The notes below the pieces were generated by a model. It did no database searches, was not told where the DNA came from, and was given only the letters and a program-made list of their open reading frames with translations. Positions 1 through 10,892 of a stretch of 64,000 nt of DNA are shown piece by piece (within the stretch, counting starts at the first letter, position 1; every line of letters begins with the position of its first letter). The DNA is from Callipepla californica brunnescens (Eukaryota; Chordata; Aves; Galliformes; Odontophoridae). The translations under genes were made by a program, and so were the position numbers. Where the stretch lies: positions 744,001-808,000 of the forward strand of contig JALIRH010000098.1 in the NCBI GenBank assembly GCA_023055505.1. The letters are read 5' to 3'.

Positions 1-1092
1 AGGACGCTATAGGGAGACTATGGGGCATGTATGGAGCGGCTAGGAGGCAGCTATGGGGCAGGTATGAGGCAGCCATGGGGTGGCTGTGGGGCAGCAGTGA
101 GGCAGCTATGAAGAGGCTATGGAAATGCTACAGGGCAGCAGTGGGGCAGCTACGGAGCGGCTATGAGGCAGCCATTTTGCATCTATGGGGCAGCAGTGGG
201 GCAGCTACGAGGAAGCTATAGGGCAGCTATGGGACAGCAGTGGGGCAGCTATGGTGCGGCTATGAGGCAGCCATGAGGCAGACACGGGGCAGCAGTGGGG
301 CAGCTATGGTGCGGCTATGAGGCAGCCATGAGGCAGATATGGGGCAGCAGTGGGGCAGCTATGAGCAGGCTTTGGGGCGGCTGTGGAGCAGCAGTGGGGA
401 AGCTATGGGGCAGTAGTGGGGCAACTATAAGTTAGCAGTGGGGCAGCTATGGGGCGGCTATGGGGCAGCAGTGGGGCAGCTATGAGGAGGTTATGGGGCA
501 GCCATTGGCAGCTATGGGGCTGCAGTGAGGCAGCAATGGGGCAGCAGTGGGGCAGCTATGGGGCGGCTCTAAGGCAGCAGTGATGCAGATATCGGGCAGC
601 TCTGAGGAGGCTATGAGGCCGCTATGAGGCAGTAGTGGGGCAGCTATGGGGCAGCAGTGGGGTGGCTATGTGGCAGCAATGGGGCAGCCATGGGGCAGGT
701 ATGGGGCTGCAGTGGGACAGCTATGAGGAGGCTATTGGGCAGGTATAGAGCGGCTATGTGGCAGTAGTCGGGCAGCTATTGGGCAGCTATTGGGAAGCCG
801 TGGGGCAGCTATCGGGCGGCTATTATACAGCCATGGAGCAGCTATGGTGCAGCAGTGTTGCAGCTATGAGGAGGCTATGGGGAGGCTATGGAGCAGCTAT
901 GGGGCGGCTATCTGGTGGCTATGAGGCAGCTATCGGGCAGCTCTGAGGAGGCTATGGGGCCACTATGAGGCAGTAGTGGGGCAGCTATGGGGCAGCAGTG
1001 GGGTGGCTATGGGGTGGCAGCGGGGCAGCAGTGGGGCAGCTATGGGGCTGCAGTGGGGCAGCTATGAGGAGGCTATGGGGCAGCAGTGGGGC
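1..1092. repeat. 11-bp G-rich minisatellite, block 1
   Basis: Tandem 11-bp units of the forms GGGGCAGCTAT and GGGGCAGCAGT, with variants such as GAGGAGGCTAT. Runs of four G are separated by 7 nt, so the plus strand is almost continuously able to form G-quadruplexes. Open frames through it encode an 11-residue periodic peptide (33-nt period) and are not taken as genes. If the SGF29-like exon at 1431-1507 is real, this block lies in its first intron on the minus strand. Confidence 0.95.
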
Positions 1093-1430
1093 TGCTGGTT
1101 TCCCCCCGCTTCTTTTGTTGGAGTCCTCGCCCCTTCCATGGTTGCCCACCAATGAGGACTGGCTGATCCCTCCCCCACATCGACGGCCCCGGACCCACAA
1201 CCCCGACCCCAGCCCCATAACCCCGACCCCACATCTGCAGCCCCAGCCCCATAACAGAGCCTTCAGACCCCTAACTGAGCACCCGGACTTAGAACCGAGC
1301 ATCGAGCCCCATTAGCCCCAACCCCAGCCCCACATCCCCGTCCCTCACCCAACTCCGCCCCACCCCACCCACACCCTATTCCCCCCTTCTCCCTCCGCCA
1401 CCCCACTCCTCCCCCCCTCCCCTTTCCCAC
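1093..1430. other. GC-rich non-repeat flank of the SGF29-like exon
   Basis: The minisatellite stops at about 1092 and gives way to C-rich unique sequence with many CCCCA/CCCCGACCCC tracts. Relative to the minus-strand exon it is the 5' part of the intron. Overlapping open frames on both strands have low-complexity composition and no recognisable domain. Nothing else is seen here. Confidence 0.6.
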
Positions 1431-1507
1431 CTGCGTGTGCGCGAGCAGCCGCTGTAGCTCCCCCAGGAGCTCCACGTTGCGCGACCTCCCCCCCCCGCCA
1501 ACGCCAT
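1431..1507 (-). pseudogene. SGF29: SGF29-like first coding exon, copy 1
   Basis: SGF29 (CCDC101) is the SAGA-complex subunit whose C-terminal tandem Tudor domain reads H3K4 methylation. On the minus strand a stretch encoding SRNVELLGELQRLLAHTQ ends exactly at a CAG|GTGGGA splice donor (GT at 1430-1429). Residue pattern and donor position match, as I remember it, the N-terminal coiled-coil start of vertebrate SGF29. An ATG at 1507-1505 gives the expected M-A-L start, but a run of nine G between it and the SRNVELL segment puts the two out of frame; ten or seven G would restore it. An upstream ATG at 1553 is in frame and gives a longer N-terminus. Later exons would lie to the left, outside the window. 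Either a real gene with a length-variable G tract or alternative start, or a broken copy. Confidence 0.55.
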
Positions 1508-1944
1508 GGCCGAACAGCCCCACCCCCACTGCGCGCGGCTCTGGGAATAGCACTACGCGTGCGCCGGTCCCGGAAGCCGGAAACGGAAGTCCCCCCCCCC
1601 CGCAGATGAACGGAGCGGTGGAGTACTATGGCGGCGGCGGTGGCGGCGCCGCGGAAACCGCGGTAACCGCGCGTTGGAGCGGCGGCGGCGGCGGCGGCTC
1701 CGTTGCCGTGGGAACCGCGGAAACTGCGGAAACTGCGGAAACCGCGCGTTGGAGCGGCGGCGGCGGCGGCGGCTCCGTTGCCGCGGAAACCGCACGTTGG
1801 AGCGGCGGCGGCGGCTGTACGGGAGGCACTGTGAGCTTTGGGGGTGGGGCTGGGCAGGGGCAGCGGCAGCGGCAGCGGCAGCGGGGGAGGGGCGGGGCAG
1901 GATTCCGGGGCCGCGCGGCGCTCTCTTTTTTCCCCTAGCACTTG
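1508..1944. promoter_or_regulatory. CpG-island promoter with CGG-rich minisatellite, copy 1
   Basis: Very CpG-dense sequence just upstream of the minus-strand exon. ETS-type GGAAG cores cluster at 1570-1590. A CGG-rich tandem repeat occupies 1628-1817: units of GCGTTGGAG, five to seven GGC, then GGCTCCGTTGCCG and GGAAACYGCG. GC boxes and a CAGCGG run follow (1855-1905). This is what a TATA-less housekeeping promoter looks like. A plus-strand ATG at 1605 opens a Gly-rich frame, but no exon structure supports it. The promoter assignment is inference. Confidence 0.6.
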
Positions 1945-4498
1945 TAACATCTATGAGGAGGCTATGGGGAGGATATGAGGCAGCTATGGGGTGGCTATGG
2001 GGCTGCAGTAAGGCAGGTATGGGGCAGAAATGAGGCAGCCACGGGGCAGCAGTGGGGCAGCTATGGGGCAGCTATGGGACAGAAGTGGGGCAGCTCTAAG
2101 GGTAGCCATGGGGCAGTTATGGGGCAACAGTGGGGCAGGTATGGGGCGGCTATTAGGCAGCCATCAAGCAGCTATGAGGCAGTAGTGGGGCAGCTATGAG
2201 GAAGCAGTGATGGAGCTATGGAGTAGCAGTGAGGCAGCTATAAGGAGGCTATGGGAGGCTATGGGGCAGCTATGGTGCATCAGTGAGGAAGCTATGGGGC
2301 GGCTTTGGGGCAGCATTTTGGCAGCTATGGGGCAGCAGTGGGACAGCTATGAGGAGGCTATGGGGAAGCTATGTGGCAGCAGAGAGCTAGCTATGGGGCA
2401 GCTATGAGGAGGCTAAGGGGAGGCTATGGGGCAGCTATAGAGCGCCTATGTGGCAGTAGTTGGGCAGATATAAGGCAGCAGTGGGGCAGCTATGGGGCGG
2501 GAATTAGGCAGCCATGGGGCACGTATGGGGCAGCAGTGAGGTAGCTATGGGGCAGCTATGGGTCAGCTATGAGGAGGTTATGGGGAGGCAATGGAGCAGC
2601 AGTGGGGCAGATATGGGACGGTTATTAAGAGGCTATGTGGCAGCTATGGGGCATTAGTGGGGCAGCTATGGGGAAGTAGTGGGGCAGATATGGGGCAGCA
2701 GTGGGGCAGATATGGGGCAGCAGTGAGGCAGCTATGGGGTAGCTATGAGAAAGCTATGGGGCAGCAGTGAGGAAGTAGTGAGGCAGCTATGAGAAGGCTG
2801 TGGGGAAGCTATGGGGCAGCTATGGGGCACCAGTGAGGCAGCTATGGGGCACCAGTGAGGCAGCTATAGGGAGGCTACGGGGCAGCAGTGAGGGAGTAGA
2901 GAGTCAAATATGGGGCATTAGTGCGGCATCTATGGGGCATTAGTGGGGCAGTTATGAGGAGGCTATGGAGCAGCTATGGGGCAGCTATAGGGCAGCAGGG
3001 AGGTAGCAATGGGGCAGCAGTTGGGAAGCTATGATGAGGCTATGGTGAGTCTACGGGGCAGCTATGGTACACCAGTGAGGCAGCCATGGGGCAGCTATGG
3101 TACACCAGTGAGGCAGCCATGGGGCAGCTATGGGGCACCAATGGGACAGTTATGAGGAGGCTGTGGGGAAGCTATGGGGCAGCTATGGGGCAGCAATGAG
3201 GAGGGTATGGAGAGGCTATGGGGCAGCTATGGTGCAACAGTGAGGCAGCTATGGGGTAGCTTTGAGGAGGCTGTGGGGAGGATATGGGGTAGATATGTGG
3301 CAACGGTGAGGTAGCTATGGGGAAGCTATGGGGCAGCAATGAGGGAGTAGTCGGTCAGCTATGGGGCATTAGTGCTGCAGCTATGGGGCCGAGTGGGGCA
3401 GTTAAGAGGAGGCTATGGGGAGGCTATGGGGCAGCTATCGGACAGCATTGAGCTAGCTTTAGAACAGCTATGAGGAGGCTATGGGGCAGATATGGGGCAG
3501 CAGTCGGGCAGCTATGGGGCGGATATGGAGCAGCAGTGGGGCAGGTATGGGGCAGTAGTAAGACAGCTATGTGGCAGCAGTGGGACAGATATGAGGAGGC
3601 TATGAGGAGGCTATGGGGCGGCTATGAAGCAGCAGTGAGGCAGTTATGAGGCGGCTATGGGTCAGATATGTGGCAGCAGTGAAGCAGCTATGGTGCGGCT
3701 ATAAGGCAGCCATGGGGCAGCTATGGGTTAGCAGTGAGTCAGCTATGGGGCAGCAGTGGGGCAGCTATGAGCAGGCTTTGGGGCGGCTGTGGAGCAGCAG
3801 TGGGGAAGCTATGGGGCAGTAGTGGGGCAACTATAAGTTAGCAGTGGGGCAGCCATGGGGCGGCTATGGGGCAGCAGTGGGGCAGCTATGAGGAGGTTAT
3901 GGGGCAGCCATTGGCAGCTATGGGGCTGCAGTGAGGCAGCAATGGGGCAGCAGTGGGGCAGCTATGGGGCGGCTCTAAGGCAGCAGTGATGCAGATATCG
4001 GGCAGCTCTGAGGAGGCTATGAGGCCGCTATGAGGCAGTAGTGGGGCAGCTATGGGGCAGCAGTGGGGTGGCTATGTGGCAGCAATGGGGCAGCCATGGG
4101 GCAGGTATGGGGCTGCAGTGGGACAGCTATGAGGAGGCTATTGGGCAGGTATAGAGCGGCTATGTGGCAGTAGTCGGGCAGCTATTGGGCAGCTATTGGG
4201 AAGCCGTGGGGCAGCTATCGGGCGGCTATTATACAGCCATGGAGCAGCTATGGTGCAGCAGTGTTGCAGCTATGAGGAGGCTATGGGGAGGCTATGGAGC
4301 AGCTATGGGGCGGCTATCTGGTGGCTATGAGGCAGCTATCGGGCAGCTCTGAGGAGGCTATGGGGCCACTATGAGGCAGTAGTGGGGCAGCTATGGGGCA
4401 GCAGTGGGGTGGCTATGGGGTGGCAGCGGGGCAGCAGTGGGGCAGCTATGGGGCTGCAGTGGGGCAGCTATGAGGAGGCTATGGGGCAGCAGTGGGGC
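1945..4498. repeat. 11-bp G-rich minisatellite, block 2
   Basis: Same 11-bp array as block 1, between the two GC-rich islands. No coding, RNA or unique sequence seen. The junction between the two 3.4-kb duplication copies lies inside it, near 3766. Confidence 0.95.
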
Positions 4499-4836
4499 TG
4501 CTGGTTTCCCCCCGCTTCTTTTGTTGGAGTCCTCGCCCCTTCCATGGTTGCCCACCAATGAGGACTGGCTGATCCCTCCCCCACATCGACGGCCCCGGAC
4601 CCACAACCCCGACCCCAGCCCCATAACCCCGACCCCACATCTGCAGCCCCAGCCCCATAACAGAGCCTTCAGACCCCTAACTGAGCACCCGGACTTAGAA
4701 CCGAGCATCGAGCCCCATTAGCCCCAACCCCAGCCCCACATCCCCGTCCCTCACCCAACTCCGCCCCACCCCACCCACACCCTATTCCCCCCTTCTCCCT
4801 CCGCCACCCCACTCCTCCCCCCCTCCCCTTTCCCAC

Positions 4837-4913
4837 CTGCGTGTGCGCGAGCAGCCGCTGTAGCTCCCCCAGGAGCTCCACGTTGCGCGACCTCCCCCCC
4901 CCGCCAACGCCAT
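4837..4913 (-). pseudogene. SGF29: SGF29-like first coding exon, copy 2
   Basis: Exact second copy of the exon at 1431-1507, with the same splice donor (GT at 4836-4835), the same nine-G tract and the same out-of-frame M-A-L start. A transcript from this copy would cross the first island before reaching any further exon, so copies 1 and 2 could serve as alternative first exons if the gene continues to the left. No support for expression can be seen in the sequence. Confidence 0.5.
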
Positions 4914-5351
4914 GGCCGAACAGCCCCACCCCCACTGCGCGCGGCTCTGGGAATAGCACTACGCGTGCGCCGGTCCCGGAAGCCGGAAACGGAAGTCCCC
5001 CCCCCCCGCAGATGAACGGAGCGGTGGAGTACTATGGCGGCGGCGGTGGCGGCGCCGCGGAAACCGCGGTAACCGCGCGTTGGAGCGGCGGCGGCGGCGG
5101 CGGCTCCGTTGCCGTGGGAACCGCGGAAACTGCGGAAACTGCGGAAACCGCGCGTTGGAGCGGGCGGCGGCGGCGGCGGCTCCGTTGCCGCGGAAACCGC
5201 ACGTTGGAGCGGCGGCGGCGGCTGTACGGGAGGCACTGTGAGCTTTGGGGGTGGGGCTGGGCAGGGGCAGCGGCAGCGGCAGCGGCAGCGGGGGAGGGGC
5301 GGGGCAGGATTCCGGGGCCGCGCGGCGCTCTCTTTTTTCCCCTAGCACTTG
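4914..5351. promoter_or_regulatory. CpG-island promoter with CGG-rich minisatellite, copy 2
   Basis: Duplicate of 1508-1944, with the ETS-type cluster at 4976-4996 and the CGG-rich minisatellite at 5034-5224. It differs from copy 1 by one inserted G near 5161. Confidence 0.6.
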
Positions 5352-8300
5352 TAACATCTATGAGGAGGCTATGGGGAGGATATGAGGCAGCTATGGGGTG
5401 GCTATGGGGCTGCAGTAAGGCAGGTATGGGGCAGAAATGAGGCAGCCACGGGGCAGCAGTGGGGCAGCTATGGGGCAGCTATGGGACAGAAGTGGGGCAG
5501 CTCTAAGGGTAGCCATGGGGCAGTTATGGGGCAACAGTGGGGCAGGTATGGGGCGGCTATTAGGCAGCCATCAAGCAGCTATGAGGCAGTAGTGGGGCAG
5601 CTATGAGGAAGCAGTGATGGAGCTATGGAGTAGCAGTGAGGCAGCTATAAGGAGGCTATGGGAGGCTATGGGGCAGCTATGGTGCATCAGTGAGGAAGCT
5701 ATGGGGCGGCTTTGGGGCAGCATTTTGGCAGCTATGGGGCAGCAGTGGGACAGCTATGAGGAGGCTATGGGGAAGCTATGTGGCAGCAGAGAGCTAGCTA
5801 TGGGGCAGCTATGAGGAGGCTAAGGGGAGGCTATGGGGCAGCTATAGAGCGCCTATGTGGCAGTAGTTGGGCAGATATAAGGCAGCAGTGGGGCAGCTAT
5901 GGGGCGGGAATTAGGCAGCCATGGGGCACGTATGGGGCAGCAGTGAGGTAGCTATGGGGCAGCTATGGGTCAGCTATGAGGAGGTTATGGGGAGGCAATG
6001 GAGCAGCAGTGGGGCAGATATGGGACGGTTATTAAGAGGCTATGTGGCAGCTATGGGGCATTAGTGGGGCAGCTATGGGGAAGTAGTGGGGCAGATATGG
6101 GGCAGCAGTGGGGCAGATATGGGGCAGCAGTGAGGCAGCTATGGGGTAGCTATGAGAAAGCTATGGGGCAGCAGTGAGGAAGTAGTGAGGCAGCTATGAG
6201 AAGGCTGTGGGGAAGCTATGGGGCAGCTATGGGGCACCAGTGAGGCAGCTATGGGGCACCAGTGAGGCAGCTATAGGGAGGCTACGGGGCAGCAGTGAGG
6301 GAGTAGAGAGTCAAATATGGGGCATTAGTGCGGCATCTATGGGGCATTAGTGGGGCAGTTATGAGGAGGCTATGGAGCAGCTATGGGGCAGCTATAGGGC
6401 AGCAGGGAGGTAGCAATGGGGCAGCAGTTGGGAAGCTATGATGAGGCTATGGTGAGTCTACGGGGCAGCTATGGTACACCAGTGAGGCAGCCATGGGGCA
6501 GCTATGGTACACCAGTGAGGCAGCCATGGGGCAGCTATGGGGCACCAATGGGACAGTTATGAGGAGGCTGTGGGGAAGCTATGGGGCAGCTATGGGGCAG
6601 CAATGAGGAGGGTATGGAGAGGCTATGGGGCAGCTATGGTGCAACAGTGAGGCAGCTATGGGGTAGCTTTGAGGAGGCTGTGGGGAGGATATGGGGTAGA
6701 TATGTGGCAACGGTGAGGTAGCTATGGGGAAGCTATGGGGCAGCAATGAGGGAGTAGTCGGTCAGCTATGGGGCATTAGTGCTGCAGCTATGGGGCCGAG
6801 TGGGGCAGTTAAGAGGAGGCTATGGGGAGGCTATGGGGCAGCTATCGGACAGCATTGAGCTAGCTTTAGAACAGCTATGAGGAGGCTATGGGGCAGATAT
6901 GGGGCAGCAGTCGGGCAGCTATGGGGCGGATATGGAGCAGCAGTGGGGCAGGTATGGGGCAGTAGTAAGACAGCTATGTGGCAGCAGTGGGACAGATATG
7001 AGGAGGCTATGAGGAGGCTATGGGGCGGCTATGAAGCAGCAGTGAGGCAGTTATGAGGCGGCTATGGGTCAGATATGTGGCAGCAGTGAAGCAGCTATGG
7101 TGCGGCTATAAGGCAGCCATGGGGCAGCTATGGGTTAGCAGTGAGTCAGCTATGGGGCAGCAGTTGGGCAGCTATGAGGAGGCTATGGGGCAGCTATGGA
7201 GCAGATTTGAAACAGCTTTGGGGCGGCTGTGGGGCAGTAGTTTGGCAGCTATGAGGCAGCAGTTGGGCAGCAGTTGGGGCAGTAGTGAGGCAGCTATGTG
7301 GCAGCTCAGGAGAGGCTATGGGGCAGCTATGGGGCATTAGTGGGGCAGCTATGGGGAAGTAGTGGGGCAGATATGGGGCAGCAGTGAGGCAGCTATGGGG
7401 TAGCTATTGGGCAGTAGTGGGGAAGCAGTGAGGCAGCTATGGGGCAGCAGTTGGGCAGCTATAAAGAGGCTATGGAGAGGCTGTGCAGCAGCTATGGTGC
7501 ATCAGTGAGGAAGCTATGGGGCGTCTTTAGGGCAGCAGTTTGACAGCTATGAGGCAGTCACGGGGCAGCTATGGGACAGCAGTGGGACAGCTATGAGGAG
7601 GCTAGAGGGCAGCTATGGGGCAGCTCTGAGGAGGCTATGGGGAGGCTATGGGGCAGGTATATAGTGGCTATGTGGCAGTAGTCGGGCAGATATAAGGCAT
7701 CAATGGGGCAGCAGTGGGGCAGCTATTGGGCGGCTATTAGGCAGCCATGGGGCGGCTATGGGGCAGCAGGGAGGTAGCAATGGGGCAGCAGTGGAGCAGC
7801 TATGATGAGGCTATGGCGAGGCTCTGGGGCAGCTATGGTGCACCAGTGAGGCAGCTATTGGGTAGCTATGAAGAGGCTGTGGGGAAGCTATGGGGCAGAT
7901 ATGTGGCAACGTTGAGGTAGCTATTGAGAAGCTATGGGACAGCAGTGAGGCAGTAGTGGGTCAGCTATGGGGCATTAGTGCTGCAGCTATGGGGACGCAG
8001 TGGGGCATCTAAGAGGAAGCTATAGGGAGGCTATGGGGCAGCTATGGGGCAGCAGTGAGCTAGCTATAGAACAGCTATGAGGAGGCTATGGGGCAGCTAT
8101 GGAGCAGATTTGAAACAGCTTTGGGGCGGCTATGGGGCAGTAGTTTGGCAGCTATGAGGCAGCAGTTGGGCAGCTATGGGGCAGTAGTGAGGCAGCTATG
8201 TGGCGGCTCAGGAGAGGCTATGGGGCAGCTATGGGGCATTAGTGGGGCAGCTATGGGGAAGTAGTGGGGCAGGTAAGGGGCAGAAGTGAGGCAGCTATGA

Positions 8301-10892
8301 GGTAGCTATGAGGAGGCTATGGGGCAGTAGTGGGGAAGCAGTGAGGCAGCTATGGGGCAGCAGTTGGGCAGCTATGAGGAGGCTATGGGGAGGCTATGGG
8401 GCTGCAGTGAGGCAGTTTTGGGGCACCAGTGAGGCAGCTATGGGGAGGCTACGGGGCAGCAGTCGGGCAGCTATGGGGCGGATATGGAGCAGCAGTGGGG
8501 CAGATATGAGGAGGCTATGAGGAGGCTATGGGGCAGCAGTGAGGCAGCTATGGGACAGGTATGAGGCACTTATCAAGCAGCTCTGGGGCAGCGGTGTGGC
8601 AGCTAAGAGGAGGCAATTGGGAGGCTATGGGGCAGCTATGAAGCAGCAGTGAGGCAGCTATGGGGCATCTATGGGGCAGCAGTGGGGCAACTATGAGGAG
8701 ACTATGGGGAGGCTATGGGGCAGCTATTGGGCAGCAGTGAGGCAGCAATGAGGCAGCTATGAGGAGGCTATGGGAAGCCGATGAGGCAGCTATAGAGCGG
8801 CTATGGGGCAGTAGTGGGGCAGCTATTGGGCAGCTATTGGGAAGCAGTGGCAAGGCTATCGGGCGGCTATTAGGCAGCCATTGGGCACCATGGGGCAGCA
8901 GTGAGGCAGCTATGGGACGGCTATGGGGAGGCTATGGGGCAGCAGTGGGGCAGCTATGGAGCAGATATCGAGAGGTTATGAGGCAGCTATGGGGTGGCGA
9001 TGAGGCAGACATAGGGAAGCTATGGTGGAGCAGGGAGGCAGCTATGGGGTGGCTATGGGGCAGCAGTGAGACAGCTATGGGGCAAGTATGGGGAGGCTAT
9101 GGGGCAGTAATGGGGCAGCTATGGGGCGGCTATGAGGCAGCCATGGGGTACGTCTGGGGCACCAGTGAGGCAGCTATGGGGAGGCTATGGGGCAGCCATG
9201 GGGTACGTCTGGGGCACCACTGAGGCAGCTAAGGGCAGCAGTGAGGCAGCTATGGGGAGGCTATGGGGCAGCAGTGAGGCAGTAGTGGGTCAGCTATGGG
9301 GCATAAGTGCTGCAGCTATGGGGCTGCAGTGGGGCAGCTAAGAGGAAGCTATGGGGAGGCTATGGGGCAGCTATTGTGCATCAGTGAGGAAGCTACGAGG
9401 CGGCAATGGGGCAGCAGTTTTGCAGTTATGAGGCAGCTATGGGGCAGCAGTGAGGCAGCTATGAGGAGACTATGGGGAGGCTATGGGGCAGAAGTGGGGC
9501 AGCTATGGGGTAGCCATGGGGCAGCCATCAAACGGCTATGGGGCAGCAGTGGGGCAGCTAAGAGGAGGCTATGGACCAGCTATGGGGCGGCTACAAGGCA
9601 GCCATGGGGCAACTATGGGGAAGCAGTGAGAGAGCTATGAGGAGGCTATGGGTAGGCTATAGGGCAGGTATTGGACAGCTATGAGGCAGCCATGGTGCAG
9701 CTATGGGGCAGCAGTGGGGCAGCAATGGGGCGGCTATTAGGCAGCCATGGGGTGGCAATGGGACACCAGTGAGACATCTATGGGGTGGATATGTAGCAGC
9801 AGTGGGGCAGGTATGGGGCAGTAGTGGAGTAGCTATGAGGAGGCTACGGGGCAACTATGGGGCAGCAGAGAGGCAGCGATGGGACAGGTATGAGGAGGCT
9901 ATGGGGAGACTACGGGGCAGCTATGAAGCTGCAGTGAGGCAGCTATGGGGCGGCTATGGGGAGGCTATGGGGCAGCTATGGAAAAGCTATGAGGCAACCA
10001 TGGGGCTGCAGTTGGGCATCTCTGGGGCCGCATTGAGGAAGCTATGGGGCAGCTCCGAGGAGCCTATGCAGCAGCTATGGAGCGGCTATGAGGCAGCTAT
10101 GGGGCAGGTATGAGGCAGCCATGGGGCGGCTGTGGGGCAGCAGTGAGGCAGCTATGAAGAGGCTATGGGGAGGCTATGGGGCAGCAGTGGGGCAGCTACG
10201 GGGCGGCTATGAGGCAGCCATTGGGCATCTAAGGGGCAGCAGTGGGGCAGCTATAAAGAGGCTATGGGGAGGCTATGGGGCAGCTATGGTGCATCAGTGA
10301 GGAAGCTATGGGGCGTCAATGGGGCAGCAGTTTGACAGCTATGAGGCAGCCACGGGGCAGCTATGGGGCAGCAGTGGGACAGCTATGAGGAGGCTATAGG
10401 GCAGCTATGGGGCAGCTCTGAGGAGGCTATGGGGAGGCTATGGAGCAGCTATGGGGCAGCAGTGAGGAAGCTATGGGGTGGCTATGGGGCGGCTATGAGG
10501 CAGCTATGGGGTAGCAGTGAGACAGCTATGAGGAGGCTACGGGGAGGCTATAGGGCAGTTATGGGGCGGGTATTAGACAGCCATGGGGCGGCTATGGGGC
10601 AGCAGGGAGGTAGCAATGGGGCAGCAGTGGGGCAGCTATGATGAGGCTATGGCGAGGCTCTGGGGCAGCTATGGTGCACCAGTGAGGCAGCTATTGGGTA
10701 GCTATGAGGAGGCTGTGGGGAGGCTATGGGGCAGATATGCGGCAACGGTGAGGCAGCTATTGGGAAGCTATGGGGCAGCAGTGAGGCAGTAGTGGGTCAG
10801 CGATGGGGCAGCAGTGAGGCAGCTATGGGGCTGCAGTGGGGCATCTAAGAGGAAGCTATGGCGGGGCTATGGGGCAGCTATGGGGCAGCAAT
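5352..10892. repeat. 11-bp G-rich minisatellite, block 3
   Basis: Continuation of the 11-bp array up to the breakpoint with the minus-strand ERV at about 10893. Longer internal segments recur in variant form (for example parts of 7141-8300), pointing to repeated unequal exchange. Open frames here, including one of 154 codons at 8759-9223, repeat the 11-residue pattern and are not considered genes. Confidence 0.93.

Larger units (their letters stand above)
361..3766. repeat. 3.4-kb tandem duplication, copy 1
   Basis: This segment recurs at 3767-7173 with an offset of 3406-3407 bp. It contains minisatellite, the GC-rich island and its candidate exon. By eye the copies differ at very few positions: one substitution near 452/3858 and one extra G near 5161. 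Boundaries are set where the flanking minisatellite stops matching (near 361 and 7173) and could shift by a repeat unit or two. Confidence 0.9.
3767..7173. repeat. 3.4-kb tandem duplication, copy 2
   Basis: Second copy of 361-3766 in direct orientation. It carries the same island and exon. The offset rises from 3406 to 3407 after an extra G at about 5161, inside the CGG-rich minisatellite. That G changes the reading frame of every long open frame through the island. Confidence 0.9.

Noticed and set aside
1605..1938. Plus-strand frame from ATG 1605, whose first residues (MNGAVEY) faintly recall INO80E
   Set aside because: Only a few residues match; the rest is poly-Gly from the CGG repeat, no donor site follows, and the second copy is frameshifted.
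8759..9223. 154-codon open frame (and many similar ones in 1-10892) as a protein gene
   Set aside because: It repeats an 11-residue pattern dictated by the 11-bp unit, with no start context, splice sites or conserved domain.
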